Source: Pedobacter aquatilis (GTDB lineage Bacteria; Bacteroidota; Bacteroidia; Sphingobacteriales; Sphingobacteriaceae). Taken from it: 64,000 bases of DNA. This document shows, one piece after another, positions 25,864-35,784 of the stretch; within the stretch, counting starts at the first letter, position 1, and every line of letters begins with the position of its first letter. A program made the translations under genes and the position numbers. Under the pieces are notes generated by a model, which searched no databases, was not told the origin of the DNA, and saw only the letters and a list, made by a program, of their open reading frames with translations. The stretch covers positions 45,761 to 109,760 of the forward strand of contig NZ_JAUFPW010000027.1 in NCBI RefSeq assembly GCF_030409415.1, read 5' to 3'.

Positions 25864-28800
25864 TGTTTCTTGTTCTTCTTACTCTTTTCTTCTGAAATAT
25901 CTCTCTGAATTTATTGTAATCGACTACCAGCGTGAAACCTAAACCGGTTTCAATAATCTGACCCTGCACAATTACATCATTCTGGTTTCTGCGGTACGCC
26001 CTTAATCTATATCGTCCATCGGCAGATAAAGCATATTCTACATTAACATTTCCGGCAATATCTGTCGATTTTTCTCCTGGTGCCTGCGGTCCTTCAAGCG
26101 CAAATGAACTGCCTACAGATACGGTTAATCTATCGTTCAATAACTTTTTAGATAAGCCAACTTCTAAATCCGTTTTTTGCTGTAATGAACCTGAAGAATA
26201 ATCTTCTGATGAATTCACACCAAAGTTTAAATCTACACCTTGAATTAAATCAGAGGTTAGGTTGTTTAACTGCTCGGTTAATAACTTGCTTACACTAGAG
26301 CGGGCAAGTGTAGAAACACCACCACCGCCACCGGCTAAGCTTTGGAAAGGATTACTTGCGATAAATCTGTTTAAGGCAAGCAAAGCGAAAACTTGTTTAT
26401 TCAATTCGCTTTCATCCCTGTTAACATTAATTAGTTTAGTGTAAACCTGTCCGCCTAATGCATTGCGTTCATTCTCTGGCAAATCTATTTTAAAAGAGAT
26501 GGTAGGTTTTAATAATTCACCTTTCATCATTAAATAAACCTGGAATGGTAGTTTGGTTTTCGCTTCATAAAGATCAGGCTGATTCAGCAAATCAATCGGG
26601 GCTGCATTCACTTCATAAAGTGCACTTAAATTTACATTGGCAGTTGTTGGCTCACCAGTCCAGATTATAGTGCTACCTTTTACTAATCTAAACGCTTTTT
26701 TACCTAGCGGGCCTACAGATAAATTATAAGAACCATCAATAATTTCATAACGACCTGTTAAGCTAATTTTACCGCTTGGGTCGATGGTTGCGTTTAGGTT
26801 TGCATCGCCTTTAACATTTAAGGCATCTCCGTTTGATGGATCTACTACAACATTTAGCTCGGCTTCCGGATCAACCGAGATGTTTGCAACCAAATTCATT
26901 CCTTTAACCGGCGATTTACTAATGCTATCTACCTTTAAAGCCCTTTGTCCGTTAAATGGTGGCGCATCTGCATCAATAAACTGAACAATACCTTCCTGGT
27001 CTATAATAGACGGATCATTTGCTGGTAATGCAAAAAAGAATTTAGTACCCTTGTTTACGTTTACCGACATATTCACATCGGGTTGATTTAAATCGCCACG
27101 AACTTTAATATTACTGGTTAAAAATACCGTACCATAAATCATTTCGTTATCGGCTGCGGTAGAATTAATTGCCCTGAAATTGTTTGTGCGGATATCTAAT
27201 CCGAAGCGATAGTTTTTGAAGTCAGTTGTGTAAACCTTGCCATTAATCGTTGCTTTTTGGTTTAAAGAATCAATCAATGTAAAATTATTGAAACTAATGC
27301 CTTCGTTTGTAAAAGATATTTTTTCGTTCGGCATTCTGAAATACGAATTTACATATGCCACGTTTATACCGGCATTATTAAAAGTTAAATCGCCTAAAAT
27401 TCTTGGAGCGGTTAATGCCCCTTTCACAGTTAGCGCACCCGTTAAAGTTCCGGTTCCATTTTTCAGCTGACCTTGAGATAAACTCTCGATATTTTTCATT
27501 TCGATTTTATCGATATTGACTGTCAAATCCAATGCGCTCTGCGGTGCGGTATAGTAAAAGCCATTTACCCTCAAATCATGAACACCAGCTAAGGCTACAT
27601 TTACCTCAAATGCATTTTCGGTATTATTATTTACGGCGACGCGTAAAGTACCAAGCTGGTCTTTTTGGTAACGCAATTGGTCGATGGTTAAATTTGCTTC
27701 AAATTTTGGTGTGCTGGCTAAATCTTTAACATTAGCCGTTCCGTTTAATCTTCCACCAACCAAAGTTGTATCCGTTTCAGCAAACTTGGTTAGGGTTTCT
27801 AACTGGAAATCTTTAAACTCTACAGTTAATGGTGCATTGGGTTGAGTTGAATTACTGTTAATTGCTAGAGATTGTCCGCTATTGCTGATTTGAAATTGAT
27901 TAACCAAAATCCCTGATGCGCCAAACTGAATGTAATTATCTTGCGAAACCACCCATTTTTCATAATCAAGAAGCAACTTTTGTGGGTCAAGGGTAAACTT
28001 AAAATCTTTATTTATAGATTGGAAATTTCCGCCGATTACGTATTTGTTTTTAAGCTGCCTATCGCGAAGGAAAATATTAACCCCTAAGATATTATTTGCT
28101 GCATCGCCACTAATTTCGGTATTGAACAAAGCAATTGATGGGCTTTGCAAACGTTTAACCGTTAAGCCATAATCTAACTTGTTGTTATCATTATTGATGT
28201 TTAAAACGGTGGTGTCAACTTTAAAATCGCCATAAACTATTTGTGGGAAATTACCTTTGATTTGCAGACTATCCTTTTGCGTGTCTATCAAACCATAAAA
28301 TTGCGATGATTTGAAAACCGTTAACTGCGGCACGAATTGTTTTAATAATTTTGAATCATATACCTGAACAAAGAAACGCATACGCTGGTCTGGAATTTTA
28401 GTAACCTCACCAAAAGCATAGTATTTATTTATTTCGTTGATAAAAGCGCTGCCAATCTTCGTTAACTGATATTTACCGTCAACTTTAGCCGATAAGATTT
28501 CTGATTTTAAAGTAAGCTCGTTTTCTGTAGCGGTCGATTTTGCATTTACCGAAATCGTATCAACATTAATTCTTTGCGCATCCTTAACTAATTGTAAACC
28601 TGTAATGTTAACCGTTCCGTTCAAGTAATCTGCATCGGCAGTTTGTAAGTCTACTTTCACTACACCGGCTGCGCTTAAAACCGTCGGACTAAAATTTAAG
28701 GCCTGAAGATTAACTTGCTTTAAATTCAAATCAGCTTTTACTGCCGGATATTTCCCCGCCATGTTAACCTTCGCATCTAGATTAAAATTAGCGTTGCTAT

Positions 28801-30823
28801 CTGGCATGTTACTTTTAATGTTGATGTTTTGATTGGCATAAGTTCCTGATAAATTCAGATTTCTGTAAGTGTACTTGTTGTAGTAAGCACTCAAAACACG
28901 GGCATTAAACTTCGCGTTAATTTTCTTTGGGTCTAAGCCCGTACCAGCAACATTTGCCTTAACTGATACACGACCTAATTTTGGTTGCATTTTCAATAAT
29001 CGACCGACGTTAAAATTGTTTAAGTTCACATCAGCTTTATAACTTTCACGCCCTTTAGGGCCTTTCATTCCGGCTACCAAAATTGCACCACCCATATCCG
29101 TTTGGATGCTCATATTGGTGTTAAAATCAGTCATCGAGCCTTTAAAATTTCCTTTTGCATTAATCACATTAGGTAATTCTATTGATGGTGGAAGTGATTT
29201 TCTTGGCACAGCAACCAAAATATCGCTTTTGGTAACGTAGAGTTTTTTAATGTTTAAATCAAGAAAGGTTTTATTAATATCCGGTAAACCTTTGGCTGTT
29301 CCACTAATGTCGATTTGTGTGTTTTTTAAACCACTAATTTGTAACCTTGGGATATTTAGGTTATTTAAGTAGCCATTAACCTCAGCATTTAATTTTATTT
29401 TTTCATTGCGATAATTTGCCGGAATTGCGTCGCTGAAATATCCTGCATCTTTCAAGCCAATTGTTGTATTTTTAAAGGCCAAATTCAGTTTAACCCTTTC
29501 AGGATGTTTGGTTAAATCATCCATAGAAGTAAAATTAAGTTCGGTTGCATTCTCAACAGTTGTATTTGGCGTTTTTAATACAAAATTGCTCAGCTTAATC
29601 TGTTTATCATTGTAAACCGCATTTCCTTTTAATTCGTTTAATGCAAATCCACTTTTCTCTTTTAACGAGCCGTTTTTAACATTAGCGGTAATTCCATTTG
29701 CACTATAATTAACATCGCCAGCACCAAAATTTAAACCTGTAATTTTTAAGTGGTTAAAATCCATGCCTTTTGCGGCTGGTTTAGCGCCTAAATTGTCGAA
29801 TTGTAAATTGTTCTCAGCAAGGCTGATGTTTTTAATAATCAAACCCAATGGCGATTTTTCCGGAACTACCGTATCTTTAACTTTCTTTAAATCGTTGCTT
29901 GGCGCAGGCTTAAAGGCAAAAATGATGTTCGATTTATTTAGTCTTGCATCATCAACTGTATATTTACTGTTTGTTAAGTCAACTTTTAAATTCACCAAGC
30001 CTAAATCATTTACATCAGCAATGGCTTTTGTTGTCGATATTTGGTCGTCATAATTAACTTTAACATTCGAAAAGGCAAAATTCTCCACTTCAATCAAAGG
30101 GAGTTTGCCTTGCTCTTTTTCAGCACTATCTACACTATTTGTTAGGTGCTGAACCAATTTAACCAATGGTTTCTGTTGCAGATATTTTAATGAAGTATTC
30201 TCCAAGGTTAAATCCTTTATAACGTAATGTTGGTTTTCTAAGTCGAAAGTTTTAAGCTTGGTTTTAAAGGCGCCTAAGTAAAGTTTAACATCATTCCCGG
30301 CAACATCATCACGGTAGGTTAAGCCAATATCTTCAAATGAAACTTTATCAACAGAAAATTTTAAGGCAGAGGTTGTGTCTTTGTCAACTTTCTCTTCTGG
30401 TTTTTTCTGGTCGCTCATAAAAGCATCAACCAAAAAAGAAAAGTTAAAAGTCGTATCCGGAGTTATCCTTTTAACATTTGCCCGTATATTTTTTAGTTCG
30501 ATGTTGTTAACCTCTACCGTATTTTTTAGAAGCTTAAAAAGACTAATGTCAACCGCTAATCTTTCCGCATAAAGCAGGGTGTCTTTGTTTAAATCTTCTA
30601 TGTAAAATTTATTTAAAACAACATCCTTCGGCAAGGCAATTTTAATACTTTCTAGCCTAACTTCTGTTTTGGTTTTGCCTTTTAAGTAGTTTATGGCCTT
30701 ATCTTTTACAAAATTTTGTACCGCCGGAATGTTTAAAGATAGGGCTATAGCAACCACCAAAATTATAACCGATGCGATAATCCATAATATTATTTTGAGA
30801 CTTTTACGTACGTATTTATTCAA
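25829..30823 (-). CDS. tamB: TamB family translocation/assembly module protein
   Basis: A very long envelope protein of the AsmA/TamB superfamily. It has one N-terminal membrane anchor (SLKIILWIIASVIILVVAIA) followed by about 1500 residues of repetitive beta strands that form a periplasm-spanning groove, and a C-terminal DUF490/TamB domain (about 1180-1620) that docks with the TamL barrel. The open frame extends to 30889, but its first 22 codons lack family likeness. The TTG at 30821-30823 gives NKYVRKSLKIILW, a normal positively charged start, and is preferred. Overlap with tamL by 35 bases shows a two-gene unit continued by yihY. Confidence 0.87.
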   Translation of the reverse strand: MNKYVRKSLKIILWIIASVIILVVAIALSLNIPAVQNFVKDKAINYLKGKTKTEVRLESIKIALPKDVVLNKFYIEDLNKDTLLYAERLAVDISLFKLLKNTVEVNNIELKNIRANVKRITPDTTFNFSFLVDAFMSDQKKPEEKVDKDTTSALKFSVDKVSFEDIGLTYRDDVAGNDVKLYLGAFKTKLKTFDLENQHYVIKDLTLENTSLKYLQQKPLVKLVQHLTNSVDSAEKEQGKLPLIEVENFAFSNVKVNYDDQISTTKAIADVNDLGLVNLKVDLTNSKYTVDDARLNKSNIIFAFKPAPSNDLKKVKDTVVPEKSPLGLIIKNISLAENNLQFDNLGAKPAAKGMDFNHLKITGLNFGAGDVNYSANGITANVKNGSLKEKSGFALNELKGNAVYNDKQIKLSNFVLKTPNTTVENATELNFTSMDDLTKHPERVKLNLAFKNTTIGLKDAGYFSDAIPANYRNEKIKLNAEVNGYLNNLNIPRLQISGLKNTQIDISGTAKGLPDINKTFLDLNIKKLYVTKSDILVAVPRKSLPPSIELPNVINAKGNFKGSMTDFNTNMSIQTDMGGAILVAGMKGPKGRESYKADVNLNNFNVGRLLKMQPKLGRVSVKANVAGTGLDPKKINAKFNARVLSAYYNKYTYRNLNLSGTYANQNINIKSNMPDSNANFNLDAKVNMAGKYPAVKADLNLKQVNLQALNFSPTVLSAAGVVKVDLQTADADYLNGTVNITGLQLVKDAQRINVDTISVNAKSTATENELTLKSEILSAKVDGKYQLTKIGSAFINEINKYYAFGEVTKIPDQRMRFFVQVYDSKLLKQFVPQLTVFKSSQFYGLIDTQKDSLQIKGNFPQIVYGDFKVDTTVLNINNDNNKLDYGLTVKRLQSPSIALFNTEISGDAANNILGVNIFLRDRQLKNKYVIGGNFQSINKDFKFTLDPQKLLLDYEKWVVSQDNYIQFGASGILVNQFQISNSGQSLAINSNSTQPNAPLTVEFKDFQLETLTKFAETDTTLVGGRLNGTANVKDLASTPKFEANLTIDQLRYQKDQLGTLRVAVNNNTENAFEVNVALAGVHDLRVNGFYYTAPQSALDLTVNIDKIEMKNIESLSQGQLKNGTGTLTGALTVKGALTAPRILGDLTFNNAGINVAYVNSYFRMPNEKISFTNEGISFNNFTLIDSLNQKATINGKVYTTDFKNYRFGLDIRTNNFRAINSTAADNEMIYGTVFLTSNIKVRGDLNQPDVNMSVNVNKGTKFFFALPANDPSIIDQEGIVQFIDADAPPFNGQRALKVDSISKSPVKGMNLVANISVDPEAELNVVVDPSNGDALNVKGDANLNATIDPSGKISLTGRYEIIDGSYNLSVGPLGKKAFRLVKGSTIIWTGEPTTANVNLSALYEVNAAPIDLLNQPDLYEAKTKLPFQVYLMMKGELLKPTISFKIDLPENERNALGGQVYTKLINVNRDESELNKQVFALLALNRFIASNPFQSLAGGGGGVSTLARSSVSKLLTEQLNNLTSDLIQGVDLNFGVNSSEDYSSGSLQQKTDLEVGLSKKLLNDRLTVSVGSSFALEGPQAPGEKSTDIAGNVNVEYALSADGRYRLRAYRRNQNDVIVQGQIIETGLGFTLVVDYNKFREIFQKKRVRRTRNIEQKAQDEKTN

Positions 30824-30969
30824 AGCGAAGAATGTTTGGTGTTTGTGAAATGCCAAAAACGTGCCATGAAAATTAATTTCAAAGCACAATTTATAATTAA
30901 TACAAAAAATACCTTAAATTGTTCGCCCGCTGCAAAAATTTAACACAGCGGTTTTGTAAATCGTTTAAA

Positions 30970-31464
30970 ATGAAATCAATAAATGTTAATATAACTTTTG
31001 AGCAATATGCTGGCGTTGAGGAATTAAGTAAAAACGACCAGGAACTTTGCAATCTTTCGGAGCAAGCATTAAAAACATCTTATTCACCATATTCTAAATT
31101 TAGAGTTGGTACAGCGATACGTTTAGTGGGCGGTAAAATTATTCAGGGTAGCAATCAGGAAAACTTGGCCTACCCTTCGGGTTTGTGTGCTGAGCGTGTG
31201 GCACTTTTTGCAATTGGTGCAGCCTATCCAGATGCTGTGATAGAAAGTATGGCAATTACTGCACAAACTGATGCTTTTGAGATTGTAAAACCTGTAACCT
31301 CTTGCGGCGGGTGTTTGCAGGTTATGGCTGAGTTTGAAAGAAAGCAGAAGACACCAATTGAGGTGCTTTTTTATTGCCTGAACGGGGAAGTTTTAAAAGT
31401 GAACAGCGTTAAAGATTTGCTGCCTTTTGGTTTTGTTGAAGATAGATTGAGCACCAAAGCTTAA
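30970..31464 (+). CDS. cdd: cytidine deaminase
   Basis: Deaminates cytidine and deoxycytidine to uridine forms in pyrimidine salvage. It has the zinc-site motif CAERVALF with the catalytic glutamate, and the cysteine pair in TSCGGC. The substrate motif SPYSKFRVGTA is also present. The ATG at 30970 is chosen over a start at 30919, because the 17 residues between are cysteine- and arginine-rich and lie outside the family. At 164 residues it is the tetrameric short form. It is divergent from tamB and followed by a 557-base repeat region. Confidence 0.93.
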   Translation: MKSINVNITFEQYAGVEELSKNDQELCNLSEQALKTSYSPYSKFRVGTAIRLVGGKIIQGSNQENLAYPSGLCAERVALFAIGAAYPDAVIESMAITAQTDAFEIVKPVTSCGGCLQVMAEFERKQKTPIEVLFYCLNGEVLKVNSVKDLLPFGFVEDRLSTKA

Positions 31465-31494
31465 TTTTTGGAAAATGGATGGTTTTGTAGCTTT

Positions 31495-31571
31495 TCGGTA
31501 ACATCCGTCCTGCTAATGCTGCAAGTCCTCGCTCATACTTCGCTTTGGGCTTTACGCTTATATCAGGTTTA
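31495..31571 (-). repeat. TAAACCCGA-type palindromic repeat, copy 3
   Basis: On the minus strand it starts TAAACCTGATATAAGCGTAA and ends AGCAGGACGGATG, with a core of AAGCCCAAAGCGAAG type. Confidence 0.5.
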
Positions 31572-31605
31572 TTAATAATGGTTCGTGATTCTTTTGTACG
31601 GTCTT

Positions 31606-31780
31606 AACCACCCCTTGCCCCTCCTAAATTAGGAGGGGAGTAGTTTCTGCTTTGGCATAATATACGCTTTAATTGGAGTATGTGGTTTAAATCCACAATC
31701 AATCCTATTACCACAACAAAATTTACCTGCATTATCCAACTCCCGTCCTTATTTTCAAGGAGGGGTATGGGGTGGTTTTT
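31606..31780. repeat. CCACCCC/AGGAGGGG element, copy 1 (MITE- or REP-like)
   Basis: Terminal inverted repeats of about 20 bases: AACCACCCCTTGCCCCTCCT on the left and, in reverse complement, AACCACCCCATACCCCTCCT on the right. Next to the left end CCCCTCCT AAATT AGGAGGGG (31618-31638) is a perfect palindrome followed by GAGTAG. It carries no coding sequence. The second copy is at 45015-45250. Confidence 0.7.
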
Positions 31781-31807
31781 GAACCATAGGTATTATCACT
31801 TGCTACT

Positions 31808-31900
31808 TAAACCCGATTAAAGTGAAAATCCTTTTTGTTTGTAGCCACGCTCATCCTCAACAAGCAGAAGTACAAAAAGATTGCAACGAAAAGCGGGAGC
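31808..31900 (+). repeat. TAAACCCGA-type palindromic repeat, copy 4
   Basis: Starts TAAACCCGATTAAAGTGAAA. Core arms AATCCTTTTTGT and ACAAAAAGATT are about 31 bases apart, and it ends AAAAGCGGGAGC. It is inverted relative to copy 3 across the CCACCCC element. Confidence 0.55.
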
Positions 31901-32021
31901 AAACTAACCGAAGCACTACTGTAACTGCTTTTCAAATTTAAAGGCTTTCGATTGTGAATAACCAATATTTAACCTTACTATCCTTTTTATTATATTTACG
32001 GCTGCCAATTTCTGTAAATAA

Positions 32022-34925
32022 ATGAGTGAAGAATTAGACCCTAAAATAAACGAAGAACATAAACATACCATAACGCCAATTAACGGTTTATACGAAAACT
32101 GGTTTCTTGATTACGCATCTTATGTAATTCTGGATAGGGCCGTTCCGCACATTAACGATGGTTTAAAACCTGTGCAGCGACGCATTATGCACTCGCTAAA
32201 GGAAATGGACGATGGACGTTTCAATAAGGCTGCAAACGTAATCGGTAATACCATGAAATACCATCCGCATGGCGATGCATCTATTGGCGATGCAATGGTA
32301 CAAATTGGGCAAAAAGATTTACTTATTGATATGCAGGGAAACTGGGGCGACCCGGTGACTGGCGATAGCGCTGCAGCTCCGCGTTACATCGAAGCCCGAC
32401 TTTCAAAATTTGCCAACGAAGTTGTGTTTAATCCGGATACTACAGAATGGCAATTAAGTTATGACGGACGTAACAACGAGCCGATTACTTTACCTGTAAA
32501 ATTCCCTTTATTATTGGCTCAGGGTGCAGAAGGTATTGCGGTGGGTTTGGCTACTAAGGTTATGCCACACAATTTTATCGAATTGATTGATGCTTCAATT
32601 GAATCTTTAAAAGGTGTTCGCCCGAATATTTTCCCTGATTTTTTTACCGGCGGAATGGCAGATTTTTCGAACTATAACGAAGGTCAGCGTGGGGGAAAAA
32701 TTCGAGTGCGTGCTAAGATTACGGAGAAGGATAAGAAAACTTTGGTAATAACTGAAGTTCCTTTTAGCACCACTACAGGTTCTGTAATTGATAGTATTTT
32801 ATCTGCCAATGATAAGGGCAAGATTAAAATTAAAAAAATTGAAGATAACACCGCCGCAAACGTAGAAATTGTAGTGCATTTGGCGCCGGGTATTTCGCCA
32901 GATGTAACCATTGATGCACTTTATGCGTTTACGGCTTGTGAGGTTTCTATTTCTCCAAATACTTGTATAATCAACAACGATAAGCCGCACTTTATGAGTG
33001 TGAATGATATCTTAATTGAAAATACAAAGCATACAAAAAGCTTACTTAAGCAAGAACTGGAAATTCGTTTGCACGAGTTACAGGAGAAAATTTTCTTCAG
33101 TTCTTTATTAAAGATATTTATTCAGGAGGGCATGTACAAAAATCCTGAATATGAAAACTCTGCAAATTTCGATACCGTTGTAGAGGTTTTACATTTATTG
33201 TTCGATCCGTTTAAACCTTCGCTTTACCGAGAAATTTTGCCAGAGGATTTCAAGAAGTTAATTGATAAGCCAATGAGTAGCATCACCAGATTTGATGTGA
33301 AAAAGGCTGATGAACAAATGAAAAACCTGGAAGATGAAATTAAAGTGGTTAAAAATCATTTAAAACATCTTACGGATTATGCGATTGCATGGTTTCAGAA
33401 ATTAAAGGATAAGTACGGCAAAGGCAGGGAACGTAAAACTGAAATCCGTTTATTTGATAGGGTAGAGGCAGCTAAAGTTGCCCTAGCAAACATCAAATTA
33501 TACATGAACCGTGAAGATGGTTTTATTGGTTCTGGTTTACGTAAGGATGAATTTGTTGCCGATTGCTCTGATATTGATGAAATTATTGTTTTCCGTGAGG
33601 ATGGAAAATGTATCATTACAAAAGTAGCGGATAAAACTTTTGTTGGTAAAGGTATTATACACGCCCAGGTATTCAAGAAAAATGATGAGCGAACGGTTTA
33701 CAACATGATTTATAAAGATGGTTCAAGCGGAACATCTTATATAAAACGTTTCTCAGTTGTTGGCGTAACCCGCGATAAGGAGTACGATTTAACAAAGGGT
33801 ACTAAAGGTTCGAAGGTTTTATACTTTACTGCCAATCCAAATGGTGAAGCCGAGGTTATTAATGTTGCTTTAAAACCGCATTCAAAATTGCGTAAACTTC
33901 AGTTCGACCAGGATTTTGCAGAAGTTGCCATCAAAGGTCGTGGTTCTCAGGGAAATATTATTTCAAAATATCCGGTTAAAAAAATCATACTTAAAAGTAA
34001 AGGTGTTTCTACCTTATCAGGATTAAAAATCTGGTATGATGATTTGCTAAAACGCTTAAATGTTGATGGGAGAGGTAAATATCTGGGTGAATTTGATGGC
34101 GATGATAGAATTTTACAAGTTCATAAAGATGGTACTTACGAGCTAAGTTCTTTCGAATTAAGTAATCACTTTGATGATGATTTAATATTGATTGAAAAAT
34201 TTGCACCTGAAACTGTTTTTGCCGCCGTACATTTTGATGGAAAAGCGCAAAATTATTTTGTAAAACGTTTCGTTTTTGAATTGCAGTCTATCGGCAAGAA
34301 AGTGCCTTTTATTAGCGAAGAACCAAAATCGAGGTTGCTGTTTTTAACTTCAAATCCGCTTGCTAAAATAATTGTTGATGTTTTAAAAGGTAAAACACAA
34401 ATTCCTGAAACTTTAGATTTATTATTGTCTGATTTAATTGATATTAAAGGTTTAAAGGCAAATGGAAATCGTTTATCGCCACATGATGTTCAGAAAGTGG
34501 TTTTAGATGAGCCAGAGATTGAAGTTGAAGAAACAGAGGATGAGGTGCCTGAAAATAATGGTGGTGGAAGTGAAACTTCTGATGATATCGAAACGCCAGA
34601 AGAAACTATTGTTGAAAGCGTGCAGCCTCAAAAAGTAGAGGAAAAGCCAACATCAACAAAACCCAAATTTGATAGTAAACCTGTAATAAAGGAAGTTATA
34701 GCGCCTGCTGTCGAAGCATCTAAAATTGAAGAAAAATCAGTTGAAGAAGTAAAACCTGCTGTTGTTGAAGAACCTGTTTCTAAATCAGAACCAGTTAAAA
34801 AAGATGAGCCGAAAGTTGAATCACAACCAAAAGAAGAACTAAAGCCACTTAAAAAAGTAGATTTCGAAATTACTAATCCAAACGATATAGAAATTGATGA
34901 TAAAGGACAATTGGGGCTGTTTTAA
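32022..34925 (+). CDS. parC: DNA topoisomerase IV subunit A with clamp-motif-like tail
   Basis: The breakage-reunion subunit of a type IIA topoisomerase, partner of ParE. The catalytic tyrosine is Y122 in APRYIEARLS. The winged-helix and tower regions fill about 30-480, and a beta-pinwheel-like C-terminal domain follows at about 500-820. Residues 829-967 form an acidic then lysine/proline/valine-rich disordered tail that ends IEIDDKGQLGLF. The last five residues, QLGLF, fit the QLxLF consensus by which proteins bind the DNA polymerase III sliding clamp. That is inference from the motif. At 967 residues the protein is longer than E. coli ParC (752), largely through this tail. Confidence 0.9.
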   Translation: MSEELDPKINEEHKHTITPINGLYENWFLDYASYVILDRAVPHINDGLKPVQRRIMHSLKEMDDGRFNKAANVIGNTMKYHPHGDASIGDAMVQIGQKDLLIDMQGNWGDPVTGDSAAAPRYIEARLSKFANEVVFNPDTTEWQLSYDGRNNEPITLPVKFPLLLAQGAEGIAVGLATKVMPHNFIELIDASIESLKGVRPNIFPDFFTGGMADFSNYNEGQRGGKIRVRAKITEKDKKTLVITEVPFSTTTGSVIDSILSANDKGKIKIKKIEDNTAANVEIVVHLAPGISPDVTIDALYAFTACEVSISPNTCIINNDKPHFMSVNDILIENTKHTKSLLKQELEIRLHELQEKIFFSSLLKIFIQEGMYKNPEYENSANFDTVVEVLHLLFDPFKPSLYREILPEDFKKLIDKPMSSITRFDVKKADEQMKNLEDEIKVVKNHLKHLTDYAIAWFQKLKDKYGKGRERKTEIRLFDRVEAAKVALANIKLYMNREDGFIGSGLRKDEFVADCSDIDEIIVFREDGKCIITKVADKTFVGKGIIHAQVFKKNDERTVYNMIYKDGSSGTSYIKRFSVVGVTRDKEYDLTKGTKGSKVLYFTANPNGEAEVINVALKPHSKLRKLQFDQDFAEVAIKGRGSQGNIISKYPVKKIILKSKGVSTLSGLKIWYDDLLKRLNVDGRGKYLGEFDGDDRILQVHKDGTYELSSFELSNHFDDDLILIEKFAPETVFAAVHFDGKAQNYFVKRFVFELQSIGKKVPFISEEPKSRLLFLTSNPLAKIIVDVLKGKTQIPETLDLLLSDLIDIKGLKANGNRLSPHDVQKVVLDEPEIEVEETEDEVPENNGGGSETSDDIETPEETIVESVQPQKVEEKPTSTKPKFDSKPVIKEVIAPAVEASKIEEKSVEEVKPAVVEEPVSKSEPVKKDEPKVESQPKEELKPLKKVDFEITNPNDIEIDDKGQLGLF

Positions 34926-34967
34926 CAGTTCCTAATTGTTTTTTTTATGGATAGAATAGCAAGAATT

Positions 34968-35759
34968 TTAAAAATCTTTATTAAGTAACTTTTCAAGCTC
35001 TCCAAAAGATACATTCATCCTAACTCTACCTTGTTTAGCGTATGATATTTCTCCGGTTTCCTCTGATATAATTACTGCAACTGCATCAGTTGTTTCGGAA
35101 ACACCAATCCCGGCTCTGTGCCTTAAACCAAATTGCGAAGGAAGCTGGTCATTATCTGTTAAAGGTAAAATACAACTTGCACTCTTAATTTTATTCTCTG
35201 AAATAACAACTGCACCATCATGCAGGGGACTATTTTTCTGGAAAATACTCTCCAATAATCGCTTCGAAATTTTAGCATCTACAACCTCACAGCTGTTTGC
35301 GAAAAATTGTTCATCGTAAAACTTTACAAATACCATCAAAGCACCGGTTCTTGTTTTTTTCATCGTTTTACATGCATCTATAATTGGTTTTATGCGTGTT
35401 AAATTGTTTCTTTCAATTTCTTTTCTGCCAAATAAATAACCCCACCAGGCTTTATTTTTTTGAAGAAATGCATTTTTACCAATCAACAAAAGGAATCTTC
35501 TTATTTCGGGATGAAAAATAACAATGAGTGCTATAATACCCACGCTCATAAATTTCTCAATAATTGCCGTAAGCAATTCCATGTGTAAGCCCTTAACTAT
35601 CCAATAGAAAACGGTTATCACAAACATGCCCACTAATAAATTTACAGCAAGTGTATTGCGAATAAGCGTGTAAACGTAGTAAATTAATAGTGCCACAAGC
35701 ACAATGTCTACCACATCTGTTGGAGATATTTTAAGGAAATCGAAATCAAAGCTTTTCAT
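34968..35759 (-). CDS. cdaA: diadenylate cyclase CdaA
   Basis: Makes the second messenger c-di-AMP from two ATP at the inner membrane. It has three N-terminal membrane segments (about 17-35, 40-56, 68-83) and a DAC domain with the catalytic motifs DGA (181-183, in LHDGAVVI) and RHR (213-215, in GLRHRAGIG). The length of 263 is typical. c-di-AMP controls potassium and osmolyte transport. It is convergent with parC. Upstream lies the four-helix-bundle element, then folP, all on the minus strand. In many Bacteroidota folP directly precedes cdaA, so the element probably separates former neighbours (recalled pattern, not verified). Confidence 0.95.
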   Translation of the reverse strand: MKSFDFDFLKISPTDVVDIVLVALLIYYVYTLIRNTLAVNLLVGMFVITVFYWIVKGLHMELLTAIIEKFMSVGIIALIVIFHPEIRRFLLLIGKNAFLQKNKAWWGYLFGRKEIERNNLTRIKPIIDACKTMKKTRTGALMVFVKFYDEQFFANSCEVVDAKISKRLLESIFQKNSPLHDGAVVISENKIKSASCILPLTDNDQLPSQFGLRHRAGIGVSETTDAVAVIISEETGEISYAKQGRVRMNVSFGELEKLLNKDF

Positions 35760-35784
35760 CTATGGCAAGATAGTAAATGTTTCA

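Larger units (their letters stand above)
31465..32021. other. repeat-filled intergenic region between cdd and parC
   Basis: No gene is seen. The order is: TAAACCCGA-type repeat on the minus strand (31495-31571), a 175-base CCACCCC-type element (31606-31780), and a TAAACCCGA-type repeat on the plus strand (31808-31900). The last 120 bases are AT-rich and must hold the parC promoter. No full consensus match was found, the nearest being TATATTTA at about 31992-31999. Confidence 0.6.
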
